Source: Curvibacter sp. AEP1-3
Lineage (GTDB): Bacteria > Pseudomonadota > Gammaproteobacteria > Burkholderiales > Burkholderiaceae_C
Length of the DNA: 64,000 nt
Assembly (NCBI RefSeq): GCF_002163715.1
Contig: NZ_CP015698.1
Span: 3,264,201 to 3,328,200, forward strand
Reading direction: 5' to 3'
Shown piece by piece: positions 1 through 8,838 of this stretch. Position 1 is the stretch's first letter; the number at the start of each line of letters is the position of its first letter. The notes below the pieces were generated by a model that was given only the letters and a program-made list of their open reading frames with translations, was not told the DNA's origin and did not search any database. Both the position numbers and the translations under genes were made by a program.

Positions 1-2
1 AC

Positions 3-473
3 GATGTGCAAAAGGCATTCGCACACACCGCCAAGCCCGCAGAGTTTGTATACCGCGAGCTGCAGTTTGGTCTGCGCGCCGCCGTCGGTACCCGCACACT
101 CGACGAGTTGCTGGAAGACAAGGCGACGATTGACACCATCGTGAAGGACTTTGCAGCGCAAAAGCTGAAGGCCGCCGGCATCACGCTGGAAGGCGTGGGT
201 GTGAAGGACATCATCTTGCCCGGCGAGATGAAGACCATCCTCGCTCAGGTGGTGGAAGCCGAGAAATCGGCCCAAGCCAATGTAATCCGTCGTCGCGAGG
301 AAACCGCAGCCACGCGTTCGTTGTTGAACACAGCAAAGCTGATGGAGGACAACCCTGTTGCCTTGCGGATGAAAGAGTTGGAGACCTTGGAGCGAGTGGC
401 CGAGCGCATTGACAAGATCTCTGTGTTTGGTGGCTTAGACCAGGTTCTCAACGGGCTGGTGAAGCTGCGTTGA
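3..473 (+). CDS. Slipin / band-7 (SPFH) family protein, C-terminal part
   Basis: The reading frame is already open at the left edge, so the N-terminus, including any membrane anchor, lies outside the window; the GTG at 6 is probably an internal codon. The visible 156 residues fit the end of an SPFH domain followed by the helical segment typical of slipins: an LPGEMK motif near visible residue 70, then a Glu/Ala/Arg-rich helix that leads into a short hydrophobic C-terminus. Slipins form membrane-associated oligomers. The gene ends 65 bp before rtcB on the same strand with no terminator between, so it is probably in one operon with rtcB and rtcA. The family assignment is firm; a role in RNA repair is inferred from position only. 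Confidence 0.8.
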   Translation, partial: DVQKAFAHTAKPAEFVYRELQFGLRAAVGTRTLDELLEDKATIDTIVKDFAAQKLKAAGITLEGVGVKDIILPGEMKTILAQVVEAEKSAQANVIRRREETAATRSLLNTAKLMEDNPVALRMKELETLERVAERIDKISVFGGLDQVLNGLVKLR

Positions 474-538
474 ATACAACCTTCCGTGCCTGAAATGTCA
501 TTCGGTGCATGAGGAAAACAATTGGAGAGAAAAAAGAA

Positions 539-1771
539 ATGACTTACCAACAACTCACCGTAGAAAACGGTGTACCCGTAAAGATGTGGACCAATGGCGT
601 GCCCATCGAGGCTGAGGCACAGAAGCAACTGGTGAACGCGGCCAAGTTGCCCATTGTGTTCAGTCACGTGGCAGTGATGCCCGATGTCCACTACGGCATT
701 GGCGCCACTATCGGCAGCGTGATTCCCACGATCAAGGCCATCATTCCTGCCGCGGTGGGCGTGGATATAGGTTGTGGAATGATCGCTTGCAAGACCACGC
801 TGGTGGCCAGCGATTTGCCCGATAACCTGGGCCCGCTGCGCAGCGAGATTGAAAAGGCGGTGCCGCACGGCATGTCGCCCAAGCAATTCCGCCGTGAAGG
901 AAGCAACCGCGACAAGGGTTCGTGGGAAAACACGCCGGCTGCTGCAGATGCGGCATGGGCCCAACTGGTCGACGAGTTCGACGCCATTTGCCAAGATTAC
1001 CCGCGGCTGAAGAATACCAACAACCATCGCCACATGGGAACCTTGGGTGGAGGCAACCACTTTGTGGAGATTTGCCTGGATGAGGCGCAGAGCGTGTGGA
1101 TCATGCTACACAGCGGTTCGCGCGGTGTGGGCAATGCCATTGGTACGCACTTTATTGAGCTGGCCAAGAAGGATGCCGAAATGCACCAGCGCAACCTGCC
1201 GGACCAGGACCTAGCCTACTTTGAAGAAGGTGCCCAGTACTTTGGTGACTACGTGCGTGGCGTGGGTTGGGCGCAGAAGTTTGCACGCCTGAACCGCGAG
1301 GTGATGATGCAGGCCGTGATTGGTGCGCTACGCAAGACTATTGCCATGCCGTTCGAGACACACCTGGAAGCGGTGAACTGCCACCACAACTATGTGCAGA
1401 AGGAAACGCACTTTGGGCAAGAGGTGTTCGTGACTCGCAAGGGCGCCGTGAGCGCTAAGGCGGGTGAGCTGGGGATTATTCCCGGCAGCATGGGAGCCAA
1501 GAGTTTCATCGTGCGCGGCAAGGGCAACCCGGAAAGCTTCAACAGCTGCAGCCACGGTGCAGGTCGCACCATGAGCCGCACCAAGGCCAAGAAGCTGTTC
1601 ACCGTGCAGGACCAGATAGATGCAACTGCCGGAGTGGAGTGCCGCAAGGACGCCGACGTGATCGACGAAATTCCGATGGCCTACAAGGACATCGACGCCG
1701 TGATGGCCGCGCAAAGCGATCTGGTCGAGGTGGTGTACACCTTGAAGCAGGTGGTGTGTGTGAAAGGTTAG
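539..1771 (+). CDS. rtcB: RNA-splicing ligase RtcB
   Basis: RtcB is a GTP- and Mn-dependent ligase that joins RNA 2',3'-cyclic-phosphate (or 3'-phosphate) ends to 5'-OH ends, in RNA repair and tRNA splicing. The 410-residue protein is close to the usual bacterial length of about 408. Visible signatures are the metal-binding Cys79 in a GVDIGCG motif, a GGGNHF motif near residue 175, and SHGAGR with His339, the position of the guanylated histidine. I chose ATG 539 because a GGAGAG ribosome site lies about 10 bp before it and family members start there; an in-frame ATG at 509 would add ten lysine-rich residues. The next gene, rtcA, starts 36 bp downstream. Confidence 0.96.
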   Translation: MTYQQLTVENGVPVKMWTNGVPIEAEAQKQLVNAAKLPIVFSHVAVMPDVHYGIGATIGSVIPTIKAIIPAAVGVDIGCGMIACKTTLVASDLPDNLGPLRSEIEKAVPHGMSPKQFRREGSNRDKGSWENTPAAADAAWAQLVDEFDAICQDYPRLKNTNNHRHMGTLGGGNHFVEICLDEAQSVWIMLHSGSRGVGNAIGTHFIELAKKDAEMHQRNLPDQDLAYFEEGAQYFGDYVRGVGWAQKFARLNREVMMQAVIGALRKTIAMPFETHLEAVNCHHNYVQKETHFGQEVFVTRKGAVSAKAGELGIIPGSMGAKSFIVRGKGNPESFNSCSHGAGRTMSRTKAKKLFTVQDQIDATAGVECRKDADVIDEIPMAYKDIDAVMAAQSDLVEVVYTLKQVVCVKG

Positions 1772-1807
1772 TGCCCCGGTAGCAAGAGGCGGAATGCGAC
1801 AAGAACA

Positions 1808-2887
1808 ATGAAAAACGAACGTGATAAAACGATAGAGATCGATGGTTCACAGGGAGAAGGTGGTGGGCAAATTTTGCGCACGGCTTTGGCCTTGAGCCTG
1901 ATCACTGGAGAGGCTTTCAGCCTGAACAACATCCGCGCAAAACGCCCCAAACCCGGTCTGATGCGTCAGCACCTGGCTTGTGTACAGGCGGCTGTCGCAG
2001 TCGGTGGCGGTGCAGAGCATTGCAAGGCGGTGGATGTCGATGGCGCAGCCGTGCAAATCGGTACCCGCCAACTGCACTTTGCACCGGGGGCGGTGCGTGC
2101 TGGCGACTTGGAGTTTGCGGTGGGTTCGGCGGGTAGCTGCATGCTGGTGTTGCAGACGGTGTTGTGGCCCCTGGTGTTGGCCGGACAACCTTCCAGTTTG
2201 GTGCTGCGTGGAGGAACGCACAACCCGATGGCACCGTCAGCGACCTTTCTGAGCCGCATGGCACCATTTTTTTCTGGTGGTGCCCAGGCCGTGTACACCT
2301 TGGATATGGTGCGTCACGGCTTTTACCCTGCGGGTGGTGGTGAGGTGCGGGTGCGTATCGCGCCGCCGCCTGACGGGCTGTCCGCGATCCAAATGATGGA
2401 GCGTGGTGCCTTGCTGGAGGCTTGGGCCGAGTGCCTGCATGCGGGTATTCCCAAAGGGGTAGCCAACCGTGAGCTGGACGTCCTGGGGCGTGCGCTGGGC
2501 TGGACCGATGCGCAACTGCGCGACCGGGGTTTGCGTAGCAATGAAGGGCCGGGCAACGCGCTGCAAGTCATTCTTCAGTTTGAGCATGTCGCTGAAGTGT
2601 TGACCGCATTCGGCGAGAAGGGGGTGAGCGCGGAAGAAGTGGCGCGCCAGTTAGTGCGTGAGGTGCAGTCCTATCTCGCCCACCGTGCGCCGGTAGGGGA
2701 GCATCTGGCGGACCAACTCATGATCCCGATGGCATTGGCTGCGCTGCAGGGCAGGGCGGGCCAGTTCTGGGCCACCAGTTTGTCTGAGCATGCCCGAACC
2801 AATGCGCGCGTCATCGAACAATTCCTGCCGCTGCAGTTTGTAACGGAGCCGTTGGATGGAGGTTGGCTGGTACGCACCGAAACCTGA
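1808..2887 (+). CDS. rtcA: RNA 3'-terminal phosphate cyclase RtcA
   Basis: RtcA uses ATP to convert RNA 3'-phosphate (or 2'-phosphate) ends into 2',3'-cyclic phosphates, the kind of end RtcB can seal. The 359-residue protein carries the N-terminal GEGGGQ-ILRT signature at about residues 16-25 and His328 in the C-terminal SEHAR context, matching the adenylated histidine of the family. It is slightly longer than E. coli RtcA. It follows rtcB by 36 bp and is followed by a convergent gene. The sigma-54 regulator RtcR that controls the E. coli operon is not in this window; it may lie upstream of the left edge or be absent. Confidence 0.95.
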   Translation: MKNERDKTIEIDGSQGEGGGQILRTALALSLITGEAFSLNNIRAKRPKPGLMRQHLACVQAAVAVGGGAEHCKAVDVDGAAVQIGTRQLHFAPGAVRAGDLEFAVGSAGSCMLVLQTVLWPLVLAGQPSSLVLRGGTHNPMAPSATFLSRMAPFFSGGAQAVYTLDMVRHGFYPAGGGEVRVRIAPPPDGLSAIQMMERGALLEAWAECLHAGIPKGVANRELDVLGRALGWTDAQLRDRGLRSNEGPGNALQVILQFEHVAEVLTAFGEKGVSAEEVARQLVREVQSYLAHRAPVGEHLADQLMIPMALAALQGRAGQFWATSLSEHARTNARVIEQFLPLQFVTEPLDGGWLVRTET

Positions 2888-2896
2888 TACAGCACA

Positions 2897-2919
2897 GCCC
2901 GCGAATACGGGCCGTGGCT
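2897..2919. terminator. Possible stem-loop between convergent genes
   Basis: An 8-bp stem with one G-U pair and a six-base loop sits in the 35 bp between the ends of rtcA and the convergent binding-protein gene. There is no clear T-run on either side, so a terminator role is only a guess. Confidence 0.25.
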
Positions 2920-2922
2920 TTG

Positions 2923-3789
2923 TCAGCGTGTCGGGCTACCCAGCTGGCGTGCCAAGCGTTGGCGGTAGGGTTTGAGCAAATAAGGCGGCAGCCAACGTTC
3001 ATACGACTCCAGGAGTGACGCATCGTCACGGAGGGACGTCGCCAGTTTGCTGAGGTCAGCAAAGGCTTGGTCTGTCTGCGGGCTTTTGGTGCAGCTGAAG
3101 CGTCCGGCAATCAGCTCACTATTTTCCGCAATGGGGTAGAAACGTAAGCGGTTGGCAGCGCTGTCATAGAAAACGGCTTCACTGGGGTATGCAAAGGTGT
3201 AGTCAAACCGCTTCTTCAGCAGCATGCTGACCAGCGATTTGGTGGAGTTGCCCTGATGCACCTGGACAAGCTGGTCGGCACCAGATTGCGCCAGCGGTTT
3301 CAACATGTCATCGATCTTGGCGCCATAGGTTCTGCTGCCAGCCACCCCCGCGCGGAAGTCGCGCTGGGTTAACAAATCCCGCAAGCGGATTTCGCCCCCC
3401 TTGTCGAGATAGGGCTTGAAGAGGTCCTGGTCTTTGGCCCGGGCTACCACCCCTATGGGGTACACATAGCCGTAGGGGGGCGTAAATCTCAAAAATGCTT
3501 CCCGTTCTTGTGTTTGCGCCGCGATCGCCGTGCAGTAGGCGCCGCCGTTCCGGGCGAGGAAGAGCACCCGTGGCCACGGAAGCACTTCTTCTTGAATACG
3601 GTGTTGGGGCAATGCCTGTTGAACTTGATTTAACAGTACGTCCATGTAACCCCGGTCCGTGTAGTCGTTGCCGGGTGTTGCCAGTGGCGGGAACTCGGAA
3701 CTCAGCCAGGTGATTTCTTCGGCACACGCTGACGTCCATGGCATCAGCGCACTGATGCAGAAAGCCAGCGCCGCATAGATACTTTTCAT
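2923..3789 (-). CDS. Periplasmic solute-binding protein, SBP_bac_3-like
   Basis: This is a 288-residue exported protein. An N-terminal signal peptide of about 18-23 residues ends near SACA, followed by ITWLSSEFPP, the kind of opening seen in the family-3 solute-binding-like proteins annotated TIGR02285. Two later segments, one around YPIGVV and one around FDYTFAYPSEAVFY, fit the two lobes of a periplasmic binding fold. No transporter permease or ATPase is adjacent, so the protein may be a stand-alone binding or signalling protein. Two ATGs are adjacent (3792 and 3789); the second has better spacing from an AGGTG site. The ligand is unknown. The htpG terminator lies directly upstream. Confidence 0.7.
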   Translation of the reverse strand: MKSIYAALAFCISALMPWTSACAEEITWLSSEFPPLATPGNDYTDRGYMDVLLNQVQQALPQHRIQEEVLPWPRVLFLARNGGAYCTAIAAQTQEREAFLRFTPPYGYVYPIGVVARAKDQDLFKPYLDKGGEIRLRDLLTQRDFRAGVAGSRTYGAKIDDMLKPLAQSGADQLVQVHQGNSTKSLVSMLLKKRFDYTFAYPSEAVFYDSAANRLRFYPIAENSELIAGRFSCTKSPQTDQAFADLSKLATSLRDDASLLESYERWLPPYLLKPYRQRLARQLGSPTR

Positions 3790-3903
3790 CATGTCACCTA
3801 CTTCTTGCCGATTCCAACGACTCGGACACAGCATAACGCAGCGCACGACCTTGTTAGGTGGGGCGCTGAGTCGGTGGAGTGGACGTGCGAACCTTTATTG
3901 CAT

Positions 3904-3940
3904 ACAAAAAAGCCCCGCAGTCTCACGACTGCGGGGCTTT
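3904..3940 (-). terminator. Rho-independent terminator of htpG
   Basis: A perfect 14-bp inverted repeat (3909-3922 and 3927-3940) surrounds a four-base loop. Read on the minus strand, the GC-rich stem is followed directly by a run of six T. It lies 89 bp downstream of the htpG stop and before the next minus-strand gene, so it should insulate that gene from heat-shock transcription. Confidence 0.9.
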
Positions 3941-3952
3941 ACTTTGCTGCCA

Positions 3953-4006
3953 TTTGCTACTAATTAAGTAGCTGCTTGCGCATATGCAGCGGGCGCTAGA
4001 GGTCAA
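3953..4006 (+). repeat. Interspersed intergenic repeat, copy A
   Basis: This is one of five related elements of about 55-65 bp in the window. Shared blocks are TTTGCTA at the left, AGCTGCTTGCGCA in the middle and GGGCGCTAGAGG at the right, separated by variable bases. This copy lies between the htpG stop and the htpG terminator, in the transcribed 3' region. No coding capacity is evident. Confidence 0.65.
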
Positions 4007-4028
4007 TTCATCGTTAAATCCGCCTGCA

Positions 4029-6020
4029 TCACACCAGCAGTGCGTTCACCCGCTTCACATAAGCCGCAGGGTCAGCTGGCAAGCCGCCTTCGGCCAGCAA
4101 GGCCTGGTCGAAGAGGATGTGGGCCAGGTCGTGGAAATGCACCGAGCCATCCAGCTTTTTCACCAACGGGTGGTCGGCGTTCACTTCTAGCACGGGCTTC
4201 ACTTCGGGCGCGCTCTGGCCGGCTTGCTTGAGCAGGCGGGCCAGTTGGGTGCTCATGCCGTCGTCTTGCACCACCAGGCAGGCGGGGCTGTCGACCAGGC
4301 GGGTGGTCACGCGCACGTCGTCGGCCTTGTCCTTGAGCGCTTCCTTCAGCTTGGCCAGCACGGGCTTGAAGGTTTCGGCCGCTTCTTCAGCGGCCTTCTT
4401 CTCGTTCTCGTCCTGCAGCTTGCCGAGGTCCACCGCGCCCTTGGCGACGGACTGCATCGGCGTGCCGTCAAAGTCGTGCAGGTAGTTCAGGGCCCACTCG
4501 TCTACGCGGTCCGTCATCAAGAGCACTTCAATACCCTTTTTCTTGAACACTTCGAGTTGCGGGCTGTTCTTGGCGGCGGCCAGCGTTTCGGCGGTGATGT
4601 AGTAGATGGCCTCTTGGCCTTCCTTCATGCGCGCCTTGTAGTCGGCGAGTGCCACGGTCGCGGTGTCGTTGGTGGTGCTTGCGAAGCGCAGCAGCTTGGC
4701 CAGACGGTCCTTGTTGCCGAAGTCTTCGCCCAAGCCTTCTTTGAGCACCGCGCCGAATTCGGCATAGAACTTGGTGTACTTGCCCAGGTTGGCTTCCTGC
4801 TCGGCCTTTTCTTCCGCGCTCAGCACATCGGTGACGCCATCAGCAGCTTCTGGCAGCTTGTCGTTCTTGGCCAGGGTTTCCAGCATGGAGAGCACGCGCT
4901 TGGTGTTGCCATCGCGGATGGCTTTCACGTCGCGGCTTTCCTGCAGGAGTTCGCGGCTCACGTTCAGGGGCAGGTCGGCGGAGTCCACCACACCCTTCAC
5001 AAAACGCAGGTAGCTGGGCAGCAGGGCCTCGGCGTCGTCCATGATGAACACGCGCTTCACATACAGCTTCAGGCCGCCTTTGTGGTCGCGGTTGTAGAGG
5101 TCGTGCGGGGCCTTGGCCGGGATGTACAGCAGCTGGGTGTATTCGGTGCTGCCTTCCACGCGGTTGTGGGTGTGGGCCAGGGGCGCCTCAAAGTCGTGGC
5201 TGATCTGCTTGTAGAAGTCGTCGTACTGCTCTTGGGTGACGTCCTTCTTGGCACGGCTCCAGATGGCGTTGGCTTTGTTGACGGTTTCCCACTCGCCGGT
5301 CTTGACCATGCCACCGGGTTGGCGGCCGCCGTTTTCGTCCGACGGGTTGATCAGCTCGCCGTCTTTCCACTCTTCCTTTTCCATCAGGATGGGCAGGCTG
5401 ATGTGGTCGGAGTATTTGTTGATGATGCCCTTGACCTTCCAGGCCTGGGCGTAGTCCGTAGCGTCTTCGCGCAGGTGCAGGATGACGCTGGTTCCGCGGG
5501 CTTCGCGCGAGATGGCTTCCACCTCAAACGCACCGCCACCGCTGGCGCCGCCGTCGCTCACCCAGCGCACGGCTTCATCGGCCTTCAAGCCGGCGCGGCG
5601 GGATTCGACGGTGATTTTGTCGGCCACGATGAAGCCGGAGTAAAAGCCCACGCCGAACTGGCCGATCAGGTTGCTGTCGGCCTTCTGGTCGCCGGTCAGC
5701 TTGCTTACAAAGTCTTTGGTACCGCTCTTGGCAATCGTGCCCAGGTTGTCGATGGCTTCCTGCATCGACAAGCCAATGCCGTTGTCGGTGATGGTCAACG
5801 TCTTGGCGTCTTGGTCGAACGTGACCTTGACCTTCAGTTCGGAGTCGTTCTCGTACAAGCTGCTGTTGTTGATGGCTTCAAAGCGCAGCTTGTCGCAGGC
5901 GTCCGACGCGTTGGAGATCAACTCGCGCAAAAAAATCTCTTTGTTGGAGTACAGGGAGTGCGTCACCAGGTGCAGCAGCTGGGCTACTTCGGCCTGGAAA
6001 TTCATGGTTTGCTTGGTCAT
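4029..6020 (-). CDS. htpG: Molecular chaperone HtpG (Hsp90)
   Basis: HtpG is the bacterial Hsp90, a cytosolic ATP-dependent homodimeric chaperone. The 663-residue protein has the full domain order: an N-terminal GHKL ATPase (residues 1-230) with the [15 protein letters not shown] helix, DNGIGLS and GQFGVGFYS nucleotide-binding motifs, a middle domain with NVSRELLQ, and a C-terminal dimerisation domain. The length is somewhat above the roughly 624 of E. coli. I chose ATG 6020 because the protein then opens [12 protein letters not shown] like other HtpGs; an upstream in-frame start would add 22 atypical residues. A sigma-32-type promoter lies at 6093-6119 and a strong terminator follows the gene, so it is probably transcribed alone. 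Confidence 0.97.
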   Translation of the reverse strand: MTKQTMNFQAEVAQLLHLVTHSLYSNKEIFLRELISNASDACDKLRFEAINNSSLYENDSELKVKVTFDQDAKTLTITDNGIGLSMQEAIDNLGTIAKSGTKDFVSKLTGDQKADSNLIGQFGVGFYSGFIVADKITVESRRAGLKADEAVRWVSDGGASGGGAFEVEAISREARGTSVILHLREDATDYAQAWKVKGIINKYSDHISLPILMEKEEWKDGELINPSDENGGRQPGGMVKTGEWETVNKANAIWSRAKKDVTQEQYDDFYKQISHDFEAPLAHTHNRVEGSTEYTQLLYIPAKAPHDLYNRDHKGGLKLYVKRVFIMDDAEALLPSYLRFVKGVVDSADLPLNVSRELLQESRDVKAIRDGNTKRVLSMLETLAKNDKLPEAADGVTDVLSAEEKAEQEANLGKYTKFYAEFGAVLKEGLGEDFGNKDRLAKLLRFASTTNDTATVALADYKARMKEGQEAIYYITAETLAAAKNSPQLEVFKKKGIEVLLMTDRVDEWALNYLHDFDGTPMQSVAKGAVDLGKLQDENEKKAAEEAAETFKPVLAKLKEALKDKADDVRVTTRLVDSPACLVVQDDGMSTQLARLLKQAGQSAPEVKPVLEVNADHPLVKKLDGSVHFHDLAHILFDQALLAEGGLPADPAAYVKRVNALLV

Positions 6021-6092
6021 AGTTCCGTCTCTGAGTCTCAAAAAAGCGATGTGCGCCACAAGTCTTGCCGCCTGCGGCGCGGGCAACCCTCA

Positions 6093-6119
6093 ATTATGGG
6101 CGACAGGGTGGGTTTCAAG
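6093..6119 (-). promoter_or_regulatory. Sigma-32 (heat-shock) promoter for htpG
   Basis: On the minus strand a CTTGAAA box (6119-6113) and a CCCATAAT box (6100-6093) are separated by 12 bp. This is close to the RpoH consensus of CTTGAAA, a short spacer, then CCCCAT-T. It would give a 5' leader of roughly 65 nt before the htpG start at 6020. Confidence 0.75.
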
Positions 6120-6146
6120 AGGGGCCGGATTCGTTAGCATGGCGCC

Positions 6147-6428
6147 ATGCCAAAGCCAGCTTCCTCTGACAATTTCAGGCGTCTGCCCAATCTGGGCCCC
6201 AAGTCACAGGCGATGCTGATCGCCGCAGGCATTCACACCTTGGCGGACCTGCATCGCCTGGGTTCGGTGGCGGCTTACCTCCGAGTCAAGCGCCAAGGCG
6301 GTAACGCCAGCTTGAACCTGCTTTGGGCTCTGGAGGGTGCGATCAGCGGCCTGCATTGGCAGGAAGTCGCACGCGAGCACCGCACCAGCCTGTTGCTGGC
6401 CCTCGAAGACGCAGAGCGCCGTGCCTGA
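6147..6428 (+). CDS. TfoX/Sxy C-terminal-domain protein
   Basis: The 93-residue protein consists almost entirely of the TfoX C-terminal domain, a helix-hairpin-helix-like fold: LPNLGPKSQAML near residues 13-24, then AGIHTLADLHRLG and a helix-rich end. TfoX/Sxy proteins regulate competence in Gammaproteobacteria, but stand-alone C-terminal domains like this one have no established function. It is divergent from htpG across 126 bp and convergent with the downstream lipase-like gene. The family call is good; the cellular role is unknown. Confidence 0.8.
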   Translation: MPKPASSDNFRRLPNLGPKSQAMLIAAGIHTLADLHRLGSVAAYLRVKRQGGNASLNLLWALEGAISGLHWQEVAREHRTSLLLALEDAERRA

Positions 6429-6445
6429 GTGGCGTTGTGACAGGC

Positions 6446-7708
6446 TCAGGCCAGCCAATTGACCAACAGCTCTCGCACCACGGGGCTGCTAAGCAATTCC
6501 ATGTGGTTGAGGCGGTACACCACGGCTTGCCGGTTTTTGGGGAAGTGCAGTGTGCGGGCGGCATCGTCGTGCCGGCCTAGAGCGCTGTGCAGGGGTACCA
6601 AGCCGTCGCCAACCAGGCGCTCGGCCAGCAGGCTGCGCGGTTTGGCTACGGTGGCGGCCACGGTGTAGCAGTCGACTCCCCCGGGCAGGGGCAGGTGGGT
6701 GCGCCGGTCGGGCTGGCGTCGGAAGCGGTCTAGGCCTTGCCAGTCAGACTCCAGGACCAAACCGTATCGCAAATCAGTGATGCCGGCACTGCGCAGCTGC
6801 CCCAGCTTGGCCAATGGGCGTGAATACGGCGTGCTGCCCAGCACCACATCGACCCAATTGCCCGCCCGCTCCAGCGGCGCCCCGTGGTGGGGCGTGCCCA
6901 AAAACACCATGGACTTCAGCAGGGCACGCCATGGAGCTGCGTTTGCTTCCGCGGTGGCGCAGGCACTGCGTGCCACCAGCCCGCCCATGCTGTGCACCAG
7001 CACGGTGATGCTCTCCACCGCCACAGTCCACTGGGCCACCAGCTGGCCGAGCTTTTCTGACAACGCTGCACCATTGACCGAGATGTGCAAGCCGGTGTTG
7101 TAGCGCACAAAAACAGGGGTGTAGCCATGGGCTTGAGCCAGTGCCGCAGCGTGGCTGGTGGCTTGGCCGTCGGCCGCTGCATATTCCCACTGCAGGTCGT
7201 TCATGCACAGGCCGTGCAGCACGATCAGCAGCTTGCCGCTGACGGCTGTTTTGGCTGGCATCTGGCCGGGCTCCAGTACAGCGCCTTTCAAGCGAAAGCT
7301 CATTGGCGTGGCCAGCGGGTTGCCGGTGGCGGCCAAGTGGTCACCCAGCACGCCGTTGAGTGCAGCCACCACAGCGGCGCGTTGTAGGGATTCAGGGGGT
7401 TGCGCGCCAGTGGTTTCCAGCAAAGGAGTGAGTGCACGCAAGGCGGTGTCTGCCGATTTGCCCACCAGGGTGGTGATGCCGCGCACTGCGCTGTACACCC
7501 AGCCGGTCAGCCCGGTGGCTTGCGGGTGACTGCCTGTTTGCGTGCTGCTGGTGTCGCCCCGTGCGCCTAACGTGCCAAGCACCGACTGGTGCACGCCTTC
7601 GGCCATGCGCGCTACTCCCAGGGTGGCCTGGGTGGCCAGCTGGGCTGCACCCCGCAGGTCTGTGGCGATGGCTTTGGCGGAGACCTTGGTGCGGGGCGGT
7701 GTGGGCAT
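6446..7708 (-). CDS. Alpha/beta-hydrolase, lipase/esterase-like
   Basis: The 420-residue protein has a long, weakly conserved N-terminal part (1-155) and an alpha/beta-hydrolase core: an oxyanion-type LHGL motif near residue 165, and the nucleophile elbow VHSMGG with Ser240. A GTPHHGAPLER segment follows, as in PGAP1-like and triacylglycerol-lipase families. A DGLVPLHSA segment near the C-terminus could supply the late Asp/His region. There is no clear signal peptide, so it probably acts in the cytosol or loosely at the membrane. The substrate is unknown; an ester lipase or PHA-related role is possible. It ends 17 bp from the convergent TfoX-domain gene. Confidence 0.75.
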   Translation of the reverse strand: MPTPPRTKVSAKAIATDLRGAAQLATQATLGVARMAEGVHQSVLGTLGARGDTSSTQTGSHPQATGLTGWVYSAVRGITTLVGKSADTALRALTPLLETTGAQPPESLQRAAVVAALNGVLGDHLAATGNPLATPMSFRLKGAVLEPGQMPAKTAVSGKLLIVLHGLCMNDLQWEYAAADGQATSHAAALAQAHGYTPVFVRYNTGLHISVNGAALSEKLGQLVAQWTVAVESITVLVHSMGGLVARSACATAEANAAPWRALLKSMVFLGTPHHGAPLERAGNWVDVVLGSTPYSRPLAKLGQLRSAGITDLRYGLVLESDWQGLDRFRRQPDRRTHLPLPGGVDCYTVAATVAKPRSLLAERLVGDGLVPLHSALGRHDDAARTLHFPKNRQAVVYRLNHMELLSSPVVRELLVNWLA

Positions 7709-7721
7709 AGGCGCCTTGTGA

Positions 7722-8747
7722 TTAAAACTTTTCGTGCGGCTGCAGGTAGCGCCACTGGCCTACTGGCAAGTTACCCAGCATGACCTTGCCCACGCGCACG
7801 CGCTTCAAGCCCACCACCTTCAGGCCGACCAGTTCGCACATGCGGCGGATCTGGCGTTTCTTGCCTTCGGTCAGCACAAAGCGCAGCTGCTCCGGGTTCT
7901 GCCATTCCACTTTGGCGGGCTTCAGGCGCTGGTCGTCCAGGATCAGGCCGTGGCGCAACAGTTGCAGCTTCTCGGGCGGGAACACGCTTTGCACATCGCT
8001 GGTGACCGGGTCGTCATCGTCCAGGCGGATCAGTTGCTGGGGCTGGCCACGGCCGGGCAAGCCGGGGTAGGTAGCGGCGGGCGAATTCGCGGCGCTGGGG
8101 TTGGCAACCCCGGTGTAGGCCACGCGCACCAGGTATTCCTTTTCCATTACCGAGTCTTCGCCGATCAGCTGGCGGGCCACGCGGCCGTCTTGTGTCAGCA
8201 CCAGCAAGCCGGTGGAGTCGATGTCCAGCCGGCCGGCGGGCACCAGGCTCTTGAGCTGGCTGCCGTGGAAGAAGAAGCGCGCGTTGTCATCGCGCCAGCG
8301 GTTCTGGGGCTGAATGAGCTTGATGGCGGGCTCGTGCCCGTCCTCGGCTTGCCCGCTCACGATGCCCAGCGGCTTGTTGAGCAAGATGGTGACCTGGTTA
8401 GCCTGCTGGCCCTGGGCTTGCTTGTCGATTTCGATGCGCACATCGGGCAGCACCTGCATGCCCATCTCGGCCACCTTGCCGTTGACCTTGACCCAACCCT
8501 TGGCTATCCACTCGTCAGCTTCCCGGCGCGAGGCCATGCCGAGGTCGGCCATGCGTTTGTTCAGCCGCACGGTGCCGCCTGCGCCATGGGCGGCGGTGTT
8601 GCTCTGGCCTTGGGGAATGGCGCGGTTGCCTGGCGCGCGGGATGCGACGGGAGGCGGTGCACGGCGTGCGCCGGTGGGGGCTGCTGCCTCCTGGGCGGGC
8701 GGTGGCGTGCGGCGCAGGACGGGGCGGGGAGGAGTCTGATCGGTCAT
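7722..8747 (-). CDS. rluF: Ribosomal large-subunit pseudouridine synthase, RsuA/RluF type
   Basis: This protein should isomerise uridine to pseudouridine in 23S rRNA. The 341 residues contain a Pro/Ala-rich, probably disordered N-terminal segment (1-58), an S4 RNA-binding domain (about 60-107) and a catalytic domain with [11 protein letters not shown], in which Asp175 is the expected catalytic residue. MEKEYLV and [11 protein letters not shown] follow. The spacing and the last two motifs resemble RluF more than RluB or RluE, but the symbol is given by resemblance only. I chose ATG 8747 (MTDQTPP), since further upstream the frame runs through a repeat element and the neighbouring gene. Confidence 0.85.
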   Translation of the reverse strand: MTDQTPPRPVLRRTPPPAQEAAAPTGARRAPPPVASRAPGNRAIPQGQSNTAAHGAGGTVRLNKRMADLGMASRREADEWIAKGWVKVNGKVAEMGMQVLPDVRIEIDKQAQGQQANQVTILLNKPLGIVSGQAEDGHEPAIKLIQPQNRWRDDNARFFFHGSQLKSLVPAGRLDIDSTGLLVLTQDGRVARQLIGEDSVMEKEYLVRVAYTGVANPSAANSPAATYPGLPGRGQPQQLIRLDDDDPVTSDVQSVFPPEKLQLLRHGLILDDQRLKPAKVEWQNPEQLRFVLTEGKKRQIRRMCELVGLKVVGLKRVRVGKVMLGNLPVGQWRYLQPHEKF

Positions 8748-8754
8748 GGTGCGG

Positions 8755-8811
8755 TTGCTATTATTTTGAGAGCTGCTCGCGCACATTCCATGAGCGCTAG
8801 AGACAGATTTT
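8755..8811 (+). repeat. Interspersed intergenic repeat, copy B
   Basis: This copy has the same blocks as the other members: TTGCTATTATTTTGA, then AGCTGCTCGCGCA, then GAGCGCTAGAGA. It occupies nearly all of the gap between the protease gene at 8839 and the start of the RluF-type gene at 8747, so it would lie in the leader of the latter. Confidence 0.65.
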
Positions 8812-8838
8812 GCTACTAAATGGCCCGGCAGGCCAGCA

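Noticed and set aside
4224..6137. 637-codon open frame on the plus strand opposite htpG
   Set aside because: It mirrors htpG codon by codon, has a low-complexity Val/Gly/Ala/His product and no known family; it is a high-GC antisense shadow.
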